NCBI GenBank assembly: GCA_944363565.1
Contig: CALVUI010000004.1
Span: forward strand, 1-64,000
Source: an uncultured Bacilli bacterium
Lineage (GTDB): Bacteria; Bacillota_I; Bacilli_A; RFN20; CAG-826
Direction: 5' to 3'
Length of the DNA stretch: 64,000 bases
The position numbers and the translations under genes are program-made. Under the pieces are notes generated by a model, which ran no database searches, was not told where the DNA came from, and saw nothing but the letters and a program-made list of their open reading frames with translations. Shown here in pieces: positions 50,308 through 58,800 of this stretch. The first letter of the stretch is position 1, and every line of letters begins with the position of its first letter.

Positions 50308-51318
50308 CTAAAGTCCCCATTCCCCTTTTTCCAAGGCCTTTTTGCGGGCTTTTTTCTTCTTGCCGAGGACTCCGAGGCGGAGGCTTCTACCCGATAGAAG
50401 GATATTCAAGAGGAAGAAGAGGACGATGCCGACGCCTAACATTAGGTACATCCAGTTGACGGAGAGGGAAGAACCGAAGACCGTGAGGTCGAGGGAGAAG
50501 GAACCGCTTAAGGCATCGAGCAGCTCATCGACGTGGGGGGCGTATTCGGGGACGCTTCGCATGTAGGCTTCGAGGGAAGCGATCTGGTCGGACATGAAGT
50601 AGTTACGGAGCAATCCCGCCGAATAGGTCCCGGGGAAGAAGGCGGTCAGGTTCTGGGCTCCTTCGGGGAGCATCGAGATCGGCATGTAGCCCCCGATCAG
50701 AAAGCCGATGGCCGCCGACATGATGGCGATCAAAGAGTTGTAGGTATTGCCGCTATGGATGAAGCCCGAGAGGAAGGTCGAGATGGTGGCGGCCGAGATG
50801 ACCGAAAGGATTATGACCAAATAGATGTAGCCGAAGTTGGCGAAGGTGAGGCGGAAGTTGCCAGAGGCCCCGAGATAGGCGAGGCAAATGAAGAGGACGG
50901 CCGAGACGATGATGAGGGTGACGATGCAGTTGAAGACGAAGTAGGAAAAGGAGATGAGGGACTTCGAGACCGGGGCCGCCAAAAACTCGCGGTTCACCCC
51001 CTTCTCGCGGTCGGAGATGATGATGTAGCAGGCATTGAAGGAGACGGAGATGCAGGAGACCGCCAAGATGCCCGAAAGCATCCAGCTATCGATGAGGCGG
51101 TAGGAGGCGTTGATCAAGGGATCGGGATCCTGGAGATTGAGGCCCCCGATGACCCCGGTGACCGCGGAGACTTCGAGTTCCCTCAGGAACAAGAAATAAA
51201 TCGCCAGGGTGATGCAGGGAACCAGAAGCGAAAAGAAGAAGGTCATCTTGTTCTTGAAGAACATCTTCAGGTGCCTCGAAACGAGGGCCCCGAGGAGTTT
51301 CGGGGAATGGGTTTTCAT
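50308..51318 (-). CDS. ABC-2 type permease, 336 aa
   Basis: Six membrane segments in the ABC-2 (DrrB-like) layout: one N-terminal (MTFFFSLLVPCITLAIYFLF), a large extracytoplasmic loop, then five (including FNACYIIISDREKGVNREFLAAPVSKS as the coupling region and NSLIAIMSAAIGFLIGGYMPI). It overlaps the upstream ATPase gene by 4 bases (ATGA), so the two make one exporter. A further extracytoplasmic loop (about 240-290) is acidic. The cargo is unknown; the glycosyltransferase fused to the ATPase suggests a glycosylated substrate. Confidence 0.88.
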   Translation of the reverse strand: MKTHSPKLLGALVSRHLKMFFKNKMTFFFSLLVPCITLAIYFLFLRELEVSAVTGVIGGLNLQDPDPLINASYRLIDSWMLSGILAVSCISVSFNACYIIISDREKGVNREFLAAPVSKSLISFSYFVFNCIVTLIIVSAVLFICLAYLGASGNFRLTFANFGYIYLVIILSVISAATISTFLSGFIHSGNTYNSLIAIMSAAIGFLIGGYMPISMLPEGAQNLTAFFPGTYSAGLLRNYFMSDQIASLEAYMRSVPEYAPHVDELLDALSGSFSLDLTVFGSSLSVNWMYLMLGVGIVLFFLLNILLSGRSLRLGVLGKKKKARKKALEKGEWGL

Positions 51319-53084
51319 TTGCCTTCCTCCTTTTCCTTGTTGAAGTCGATGCCGGTGACGGAGAGGAAGACGTCGTCCATCGTCCCCTTCTTGACCTCGA
51401 AGTCTTTGATGAGGTCCTTGTGGCTAGCAAGGAAGCGCCTGGCTTCCTCCGAGTCCTTGACCGGGAAGCGGTAGGCCAAAGCATCGGTGTTGTAGATGGC
51501 CCCTTTGCTTTGCTCCATCAAAGCATCGAGGTCCTTGGTCCTTTCGGAGTAGGCGAGGACAAAGTCGCTGGCGTACCTATTCTTGAGATCGTTGGGGGTC
51601 CCTTGGGCGATGATCTTCCCATGGTCCATGATCACGACCTCGGAGGCCTTTTCGGCCTCTTCGAGGTAGTGGGTGGTGAGGAAGACCGTCATCCCGGTCT
51701 TTTCACGGATGTCGTCGATCAGGTGCCAGACGCTTTGGCGGGTCTTGGGATCGAGCCCCGTGGTCGGTTCGTCGAGAATCAAAAGCTTGGGTTCGTGGAT
51801 CATCGATCTCGCGATGTCGAGGCGCCGGCGCTGGCCCCCGCTTAGGGCCTTGACGGGACGGTTGAGGAGGGGCTCGAGTTCGAGCATCTCGACGATCTTG
51901 GCGATCCGTTTCTTCTTTTCTTCGCCCGAGATCCCGTAGAACTCGGCCCTGGTCGAAAGGTTTTCGTAGCTGGTCAGGACATCGTCGAGGGTCGAGGTCT
52001 GGAAGACGATCCCGATTTCCCGTTTGACCTCGGTCCTTTCCCTATCGAGGTCCTTGCCGTCGATGAGGATCCTCCCGTAGTCCTTTTCCAGGATGGAGGA
52101 AATGATGTTGATGGTCGTGCTCTTGCCGGCCCCGTTGAGGCCGAGGAAGGCAAAGAGGGCCCCTCTTTTGACTTTAAAGGAGACATCGTCGACGGCCTTG
52201 AGCTTCCCGTAGTTCTTGTAGAGATGGCTGATCTCGAGGATGTATTCATTTTGGCGTTTCTTGGCCGCTTCCTGGCTTTCCCTTTCCCGTCTATCCATGA
52301 TTTCGATGTAGGGCTCGTAGACCGCCTTGGTCTTTTCTTCGCCTAGCAAACGGGCCACGGCCTTGGCATCGGTGGACTTGAGGGGAGTGAGGAAGGAGAC
52401 CATGGGCCTGGCATCCCTCGAGAAATGTTTGAGGACGGTCTTATCGCCGATTTCCTTCCTGGCGATCAGATTTCCCGGCAAAACCGCGGTATCTTTTTCG
52501 AAAAGCCGCGAGAAGGAAAGGTCATCAAGGTAGAATTTGCGGCCATTTATGTCTTCGATGGCCTGACAAAAGAGACTCCCGCATTTGGAGGGATCGAAGA
52601 GGATGATGGCGGGATCATAGAGGCTATGGCCCCGTTTGGAGTCCTTCTTGAGGGGGGCCGCCAGGGCCTTATCCTTTAAATCGAAGGAAACGAGGGGAGC
52701 GATATTCGAAAAAGCCAAGACGTCGGCGTCGATAACAAGGGCCTTGTCTTTTTCGTTTGGGAAAAGATCCGGAATCAGATAACGGAGCAAGGGGTAGGGG
52801 GAGCGCATCCTTAATTCGGGGATCGGGCGGCCGAACCTCTTTTCGAAGGCCTCGGTGGCGTCCACGACCTCAAGGCTGGATTTGGGATTTCTTTTTCTTA
52901 TTTCCCTTTCGATTTCGCTGGCGTGCCTTTTGGAAAAGGGCCGGTAATGGAGGCTCAGATCCAAAAAGGGCATGGTGAGGATATAGAAGGCAATCGGTTC
53001 CTCGTGGTTAAGGGTGAGGGAGAGGGCGGAAAGCATGATCTCCCGGAAGCGGTTATCGGCCGCCGGATAATAGACGCGGAGCAT
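51315..53084 (-). CDS. GT8-like glycosyltransferase fused to an ABC-2 exporter ATPase, 589 aa
   Basis: Residues 1-260 look like a GT8-family glycosyltransferase: FYILTMPFLDLSLHY, the YPLLRYLIPDLFP block, a DxD metal motif in LVIDADVLAF (D119, D121), and LKHFSRDARP (His220), like the 'HF' that ends GT8 domains. A charged linker (about 262-282) leads into a complete DrrA-type ATPase: Walker A GLNGAGKST (315-323), signature ALSGGQRRRLDIARSM (413-428), Walker B LLILDEPTTGLD (434-445). The frame is unbroken, and TAAAAT ends 7 bases before the ATG. I know of no described fusion of this kind. Confidence 0.82.
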   Translation of the reverse strand: MLRVYYPAADNRFREIMLSALSLTLNHEEPIAFYILTMPFLDLSLHYRPFSKRHASEIEREIRKRNPKSSLEVVDATEAFEKRFGRPIPELRMRSPYPLLRYLIPDLFPNEKDKALVIDADVLAFSNIAPLVSFDLKDKALAAPLKKDSKRGHSLYDPAIILFDPSKCGSLFCQAIEDINGRKFYLDDLSFSRLFEKDTAVLPGNLIARKEIGDKTVLKHFSRDARPMVSFLTPLKSTDAKAVARLLGEEKTKAVYEPYIEIMDRRERESQEAAKKRQNEYILEISHLYKNYGKLKAVDDVSFKVKRGALFAFLGLNGAGKSTTINIISSILEKDYGRILIDGKDLDRERTEVKREIGIVFQTSTLDDVLTSYENLSTRAEFYGISGEEKKKRIAKIVEMLELEPLLNRPVKALSGGQRRRLDIARSMIHEPKLLILDEPTTGLDPKTRQSVWHLIDDIREKTGMTVFLTTHYLEEAEKASEVVIMDHGKIIAQGTPNDLKNRYASDFVLAYSERTKDLDALMEQSKGAIYNTDALAYRFPVKDSEEARRFLASHKDLIKDFEVKKGTMDDVFLSVTGIDFNKEKEEGK

Positions 53085-53163
53085 CGTCCTAATTTTAGGT
53101 AAGAAGGGCCCTAATTCCTAGTCTTAAACAAAGGGGTTCAAAAGCGTGTATAATCACCCACGC

Positions 53164-53240
53164 GGTCCATTAGCTCAGTCGGTTAGAGCGAGCGCCTTAT
53201 AAGCGCTAGGTCCGGTGTTCAAGCCACCGATGGACCACCA
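53164..53240 (+). tRNA. tRNA-Ile (TAT)
   Basis: Acceptor GGTCCAT/ATGGACC, anticodon stem AGCGC/GCGCT, loop CTTATAA, so the anticodon is TAT, and CCA is encoded. The body resembles tRNA-Ile(GAT). It would read AUA directly, which in most bacteria is done by tRNA-Ile2(CAT) modified by TilS. TATAAT lies at about 53149-53154. Confidence 0.9.
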
Positions 53241-53247
53241 CTTAGGT

Positions 53248-53338
53248 GGAGGCGTACCCAAGCGGCTGAAGGGATCGGTCTTGAAAACCGATAGTGGGGC
53301 CTGCCCCAGCCAGAGTTCGAATCTCTGCGCCTCCGCCA
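53248..53338 (+). tRNA. tRNA-Ser (TGA)
   Basis: Acceptor GGAGGCG/CGCCTCC, anticodon TGA in the loop CTTGAAA, the long variable arm typical of serine tRNAs (GGGGC...GCCCC), discriminator G and encoded CCA. Confidence 0.94.
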
Positions 53339-53390
53339 TCTTATAACTAACATTTTGATACAAACTAAGGGTCTCAAAATGAACGATATT

Positions 53391-53414
53391 TGTCCGAGAA
53401 ATCGGGCATTTTTT
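53391..53414 (+). terminator. Terminator after tRNA-Ser
   Basis: TGTCCGA pairs with TCGGGCA around GAAA and is followed by TTTTTT. Confidence 0.8.
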
Positions 53415-53701
53415 ATTTTGTTGCGTTTTTCCAGTAGATATAAATTGGCTCGAAACTACGGATTTTCTAATTTTAGTCCTACTAGACAAACGATAACCCT
53501 ACTAGAAAAACGTTAGGCTACTAGAATATTCGACTTAGCGAAAAATATAAATAATGGTGCCTTAAACCTCCCCCAGGTAGGTCTTAAATAGTCCTTGGGG
53601 TACCGAGCAAGGGGGACTCACGAAAAATACGGGATAAATATTTTGGAATTCTCGGTTTTTCAAAAAATATATGGGTTTTGTAGGGTTTTTGCTTCCAAAT
53701 A
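53415..53701. other. AT-rich spacer with short repeats
   Basis: There is no gene. CTACTAGA occurs three times at 53479, 53499 and 53518, about 20 bases apart; the first two are followed by (C/A)AAACG. The base composition drops here, marking the left edge of an acquired block. Confidence 0.5.
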
Positions 53702-54145
53702 TTATTGTTTATGAGCCAATTCATAGAGCTCTTTAATTTCTTTTGGTCTATATGAATCGATATTGTTCTCAAGTTCTATTGTCGATCCAAGTTCCTTGGC
53801 CTTCGTATAGTACCATTCCTTGTATTCGAGCATCTGGAGGGCCTTCTTAAGCACTTTGATTTGGTTCAACGTCTTTTCTTTTTGTTCTTTGAAGAAATTA
53901 AGCCTTTCATCGATAGTAGAATCGCCTTGCTTGACCATCATGATAAAACGTTTTATGTCCTTCAGCTCGACGTTTGTCTTCTTGAGACATTCGATTATGA
54001 ATATAGTTTCCACGTCTTGTTCGCTAAATTTTCTTATGCCGTTCTCTCGTTTGATGTCGGGAAGTAAACCTTCCTTGTCATAATAACGGATAGTGGATAT
54101 TGAGATGTTGAATCTTTTGGAAATCTCACCGATTGTATACGTCAT
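53702..54145 (-). CDS. MerR-family transcriptional regulator, 147 aa
   Basis: The N-terminal winged helix (YTIGEISKRFNISISTIRYY, then DKEGLLPDIKRENGIRKFSE) is a textbook MerR domain. The dimerisation helix follows (DERLNFFKEQKEKTLNQIKV). No metal-binding cysteines are present, so the inducer is probably an organic or reactive compound. AAGGAG-type sequence precedes the ATG. It is divergent from an alpha/beta hydrolase, whose promoter carries a MerR-type palindrome (54172-54185). Low-GC codon use suggests transfer. Confidence 0.92.
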   Translation of the reverse strand: MTYTIGEISKRFNISISTIRYYDKEGLLPDIKRENGIRKFSEQDVETIFIIECLKKTNVELKDIKRFIMMVKQGDSTIDERLNFFKEQKEKTLNQIKVLKKALQMLEYKEWYYTKAKELGSTIELENNIDSYRPKEIKELYELAHKQ

Positions 54146-54168
54146 TTTAAATTTCTCCTTTTTATGTA

Positions 54169-54199
54169 TTGACCTAAAGTTAGGTTTAGGGTTTATAAG
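54169..54199 (+). promoter_or_regulatory. MerR-type promoter with 19-bp spacer
   Basis: TTGACC (54169-54174), a 19-base spacer and TATAAG (54194-54199) form the overlong promoter that MerR activators untwist. The palindrome ACCTAA-AG-TTAGGT (54172-54185) lies at the -35 edge and in the spacer. It drives the hydrolase gene at 54240. Confidence 0.75.
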
Positions 54200-54239
54200 T
54201 ATATTAGCACATCAAGTGACTAGAAAGTGAGGAAAAATT

Positions 54240-55232
54240 ATGAATAAAAACGTTGTTTTGGAACAAGAGTGGGACAAGACTTTCAAGTTGGATGAGAATG
54301 TAAACCATGAGAAAGTCGTATTCCACAACAGATTCGGTATCGATTTGGTTGGTGATTTATATTCGCCTAAAAACATTAACGAAGATAAATTACCTGCATT
54401 AGCAGTGTGTGGCCCATTCGGTGCGGTTAAAGAACAAGCCAGCGGATTATATGCGATGGAGATGGCAAAAAGAGGATTCATCACGCTTGCATTTGACCCT
54501 TCATACACTGGTGAAAGTGGTGGTTATCCTCGTTATAACGCATCGCCCGATATCAACACTGAAGATTTTCAAGCAGCCGTAGATTTCTTATCGTCATATG
54601 GGAAAGCAGATCCTGATCGCATCGGAATCATCGGCATATGCGGTTGGGGAGGATTGGCTTTGAATACTGCAAGCATCGACACGAGAATAAAAGTGACAAT
54701 CGTCTCTACGATGTATGACATGAGTAGGATTGCCGCAAAAGGGTATTTTGATCAAAACGACAGCGAGGTAGAGCGTCATAAAATAAGAGACACTTATAGT
54801 AATCTAAGAACAAAAATCTATGGAAGCGGTGATTATGGTAGAGCGGGAGGTTGTATTCCTTTACCAGTACCTGACGAAGTTCCTTTTTATGTCAATGACT
54901 ATAGCGAATACTACAAAGGACGTGCCTATCATCCTCGTTCGCTTAATTCTACGGATGGATGGAATCTTATCGGAACGATGTCTTTCTTGAATGCGCCTAT
55001 TCTTCAATACACGAATGAAATACGCTCGGCAGTCTTAATTATTCATGGCGAAAAAGCCCATTCCTGCTATATGGGAAAAGAGGCCTTTGAGAACATGATG
55101 AAGGGAAATCCGAATCCAGAGAATAAAGAGTTATTAATTATTCCTGGTGCGGTTCATACGGACCTTTACGACAACCTTGACATCATACCTTTCGAGAAGA
55201 TCGAGAGCTTCCTTAGAACTAATTTAAAATAA
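54240..55232 (+). CDS. Alpha/beta hydrolase, dienelactone-hydrolase-like, 330 aa
   Basis: The fold is clear: oxyanion region VCGPFGAVKEQ, nucleophile elbow IGICGWGGLAL with cysteine in place of serine (as in dienelactone hydrolase), and a late histidine in IPGAVHTDLYD. ALAFDPSYTGESGG is typical of the family often annotated YcjY. The substrate is unknown; control by a MerR regulator suggests a reactive or toxic compound. AGGAAAAATT precedes the ATG. AT-rich codon use unlike the core genes indicates acquisition. Confidence 0.85.
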   Translation: MNKNVVLEQEWDKTFKLDENVNHEKVVFHNRFGIDLVGDLYSPKNINEDKLPALAVCGPFGAVKEQASGLYAMEMAKRGFITLAFDPSYTGESGGYPRYNASPDINTEDFQAAVDFLSSYGKADPDRIGIIGICGWGGLALNTASIDTRIKVTIVSTMYDMSRIAAKGYFDQNDSEVERHKIRDTYSNLRTKIYGSGDYGRAGGCIPLPVPDEVPFYVNDYSEYYKGRAYHPRSLNSTDGWNLIGTMSFLNAPILQYTNEIRSAVLIIHGEKAHSCYMGKEAFENMMKGNPNPENKELLIIPGAVHTDLYDNLDIIPFEKIESFLRTNLK

Positions 55233-55253
55233 GTGTATCAGGAATGATATAAC

Positions 55254-55754
55254 ATGAAAGTTACACTTTTGATATTGCCAATCTTTTTGTTTGCAGCATG
55301 TTTGAGCTCTTGCAACAGCACTCGACCAACTACTAATGAAACCGGAAGTTCAACAAACGAAAATCAGGAAAGCGAGAATGAATCAAATGAGGATGAAAAC
55401 GAAATGAAGTTAAAACTTGAGATTAAAGATTATGAATTCGATGTGACACTAGAAGAAAACGATGCCTCGCACGAACTTGTCGAAATGGCAAGAAACGAAC
55501 AGATAACAATCAATTTCGAGGATTACGGCGGTTTTGAGAAAGTCGGTCCTTTGGGAAGAAGCCTGACAACCGATAATACTCGTATCACGACGAAGCCAGG
55601 GGATATCGTTCTTTATCAAGGAAACCAAATCGTGATGTTCTATGGATCGAACACCTGGAGTTATACGATGCTTGGGCATGTCGATGATTTGACTTATTGG
55701 GAAGAGGCATTAGGAGACGACGACGTCGTAGCGACCTTTACCTTATCGGAGTGA
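55254..55754 (+). CDS. Cyclophilin-like-fold lipoprotein, 166 aa
   Basis: A signal peptide with a lipobox (CLSSC, Cys20) is followed by an acidic Asn/Glu/Ser-rich linker and a cyclophilin_like2 (PF18050) domain: FDVTLEENDASHELVEMA, INFEDYGGFEKVGPLGRSL, TKPGDIVLYQGNQIVMFYG, SYTMLGHVDD. Such proteins often accompany alpha/beta hydrolases and oxidoreductases in Bacillota. It begins 21 bases after the hydrolase stop and is probably in the same transcript. Confidence 0.85.
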   Translation: MKVTLLILPIFLFAACLSSCNSTRPTTNETGSSTNENQESENESNEDENEMKLKLEIKDYEFDVTLEENDASHELVEMARNEQITINFEDYGGFEKVGPLGRSLTTDNTRITTKPGDIVLYQGNQIVMFYGSNTWSYTMLGHVDDLTYWEEALGDDDVVATFTLSE

Positions 55755-55762
55755 CAAAAATA

Positions 55763-55837
55763 ATGAATAGAGAAGAATATTCAAGTAAGGGTGTCGTTTT
55801 GTATCAATCCGATAGCACAAAGACATATTTGTATTAA
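55763..55837 (+). pseudogene. Tiny frame, possible gene remnant, 24 aa
   Basis: The frame reads MNREEYSSKGVVLYQSDSTK then TYLY and a stop. 'VVLYQSDSTKTYL' resembles the start of RhuM/Fic-type proteins, but the piece is too short to be sure. It may be the stub of a lost gene. Confidence 0.3.
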
Positions 55838-55839
55838 CA

Positions 55840-55868
55840 TTGACATGAAATAGAACGGGGTCTATATA
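55840..55868 (+). promoter_or_regulatory. Promoter of the Ig-like lipoprotein gene
   Basis: A consensus TTGACA (55840-55845), a 17-base spacer and TATATA (55863-55868) precede the gene by 27 bases, with AAAGGAG before the ATG. This is the best sigma-70 promoter in the window and implies strong expression. Confidence 0.8.
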
Positions 55869-55895
55869 AATTCGTTCTCAAAAGGAGAAAACCGC

Positions 55896-58800
55896 ATGAA
55901 GAAAAGAATCCTGTTGGCCCTTTTGTTGGGGGTATTGCCCCTGACGGGCTGCAATCCCACTTCTTCCTCTACTTCCAGCGGGTCGACCACACCGGAGACC
56001 TCGACTTCCGAGACGGCCCAACCCGTCCTCGTTTCCCAAATCACCTTGAGCGCTTCCAAGACCGAGCTCATCGAAGGCGAGTCCGTCCAACTCGAGGCCG
56101 TCGTTCTTCCCGAAGACGCCTCCGACAAGGCCCTTGTCTACCAAAGCTCCGATCCGAGTGTCGCGACTGTTTCTGAAACCGGTTTGGTAACCGCGATCAA
56201 GGAAGGGAAGGCCATCATCACCGCCGAAAGCGCCGATGCCGGTGAGGCTAAAGCCACCATCGAAATCACCGTCACCAGGAAAGTGGTCCTGGTTTCCGAG
56301 ATCAGCCTCACGGCCGAAAAAACCGAACTCATCGAAGGCGACACGGTCCAACTCACGGCCACCGTCCTTCCGGAAGATGCTGATGACAAAGGCCTCGTTT
56401 ATTCTTCTTCTGATGTTCAAGTGGCGACCGTCTCCGAATCCGGTTTGGTGACCGCCCTCAAGGAAGGCATCGTCACCATCACCGCCGAAAGCGCGGATGA
56501 GGGCAACGCCCAAACCACCATCCAAATCACGGTCAAGCGGAAGATCATCCTCGTTTCGGATATCAACCTGACCGCGGAGAAAACCGAAATCACCGAGGGG
56601 GATACCCTCCAGCTGAATGCCACGGTTTTGCCGGAAAACGCCGACAACAAAGGTCTCGTCTATACCAGTTCCGATGACAAGATCGCCACGGTTTCCGAGA
56701 CCGGTTTGGTAACTGCCCTCAAAGAAGGGAAGGTTACGATCACTGCCGAAAGCGCCGATCCCGGAAATGCCAAAGCCACCATCGATTTGACGATCCTTAG
56801 GAAGATCGTCCTCGTTTCCGAGATCGAATTGACCGCCGACAAGACGGAGATCGAGGAGGGGGAGACGGTTCAACTTAAGGCTACCGTCTTGCCTGAGAAT
56901 GCCGACAACAAGGCTCTGGTCTATTCGAGTTCCGAGCCCGCTGTCGCTACCGTTTCCGAATCGGGTCTTGTGACCGCGATCAAGGAAGGGAAGGCCACCA
57001 TCACCGCCGAAAGCGCCGATGCCGGTGAGGCCAAAACCACTATCGAGATCACCGTCAACAAGAAGATCATCTTGGTCACCAATATCGCCTTGAGCACCGA
57101 GAAGACCGAACTCTTCGTCGGGGAAACGACCAAGATTTCCGCGGTCGTCACCCCCGAAGAGGCGACCGACAAGGCCGTGACCTTCGAATCGTTGACCCCG
57201 GACATCGCCTCGGTTTCCGAAGACGGGCTTGTGGCCGCCTTGGCCAAGGGGACGGCCAAGATCGCCGTTAGAAGCGCCGATGGCAACGCCACTGCCGAAT
57301 TGACCCTGACGATTTTGGAAAAGGACATCCCCTATCTGGCTAATCTTTTAGGGGAGAGCCGCTCTTTGGAATTGCTCCATTCCTCCAAGGGGACCTATGC
57401 CTTGAACGAGACCAGCTATGACTGGAACACCTATAGCGATGGGGCTACCCAGATCAATACCAAGGTCAACGGGGTCCTCTCGGAACAGGTCCTCTATGCG
57501 ATGGAAGGGACTTCCCTCTATGCCTTGGACCTCAAGCAGGGGAGCAATCCCAGTGTTTCCAAGGACTTGATCGGCACGGTCGGGAACGAATTCACCCAGG
57601 AGATGGCGGACGGCTATACCAAGGCCTTCTCTCTCAATGGGGTTTCTACCGTCTCGACATTAGCCCTCAATTACCTCACTTCCGAGTACTTCAACAACAA
57701 AGAGGTCACCTATAGCAGTGTTGCGGAAGGCAGCATCACCACTTACCGGGGCGAGACCTCCTACGAAGAAGCGACCAAGGGGGAGTACTACGAGAACTTC
57801 TTTGCCCTCAGCTTCGACGAGGAGGGGAAATTGACCTCCTTCATCCTCACCGTCGACATCTACGATGCGACCGGTTATGACTTCGAAACCCATAGCCTCA
57901 AGGCCGACGCCGTCAAGCTCGGCCGTTCCATCGCCGTCAAGGCCAGCGTCTCCTACGAGGAGAGGGTGGCGGAGACCGCCGACCGCCTCCAGGAAGCCGA
58001 CTTCCGTCCGACCGAGTACGAAATCGTGACCACGGGCAGCGCTTGGCACCCCAACAACACCCTTTACGTCGGTGACCGGGTCCCGGTCGAAGTCAAGGTC
58101 CTGGCCCCGGCCGTCCATCTGCCTTTGGACTTCAGGATCGAGGATGAGGACATCGGCAATCCCAGTGTCCTCCACCTCGAAAAGATCAACGGGATCTACT
58201 ACATCACCGCCGCAGAGGCCGGCCAAAGCACCCTCACCATCCGTGACCAATTCGACAACACCAAGAGCGTCACCATCAACGTCACCGAGGTCCCGCCTAC
58301 CAAGATCGAAATCCGGGCCAATGCCTTGACCGAGCTCGAGGAAGGCCAGTCCTCCGACTACATGGTCGAGGTCAGTCCCTATTCGACGGTCGACAAGTCC
58401 TTCACCGCCGAATTCCTGACCCCGGAGATGGGGAACTACGCCGAGATCAAGGTCGACCTGACCCGTTCCTGCTTCACCTTGACCGCCAAAGAAATCGAGG
58501 CTGATCAGCAAGTCACCGTCATCGTCAAGTCGACGGTCGATCCTTCGGTCAAGACCGAGATCACCGTCACCATCAAGGACAAGCCGGCCCCGGTCACCAC
58601 GCCCTTAGACGAATTCAAGGCCAGCGTGGTCGGTAACCGTTACAACTATAGTAGCCTCCATGACATCTACTTCACCTCGACGACCGAAGGCTACGTCAAA
58701 CTCTACGGCGGGAACGTCTACACCTTCAACTGGACCGTCGAGGAAGTCGATGGCTTCAGCGATTACCGTCTGATCTTCACCAACGTCGTCCAGACCGCCG

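Noticed and set aside
51315-53084. The GT8-ATPase fusion as a frame-fusion error
   Set aside because: There is no homopolymer or frame break at the junction, codon use is even, and the linker is a natural charged helix; I therefore keep the fusion.
53584-53772. A 62-codon minus-strand frame below the MerR gene
   Set aside because: It overlaps the MerR coding end, is low-complexity, and has no binding site.
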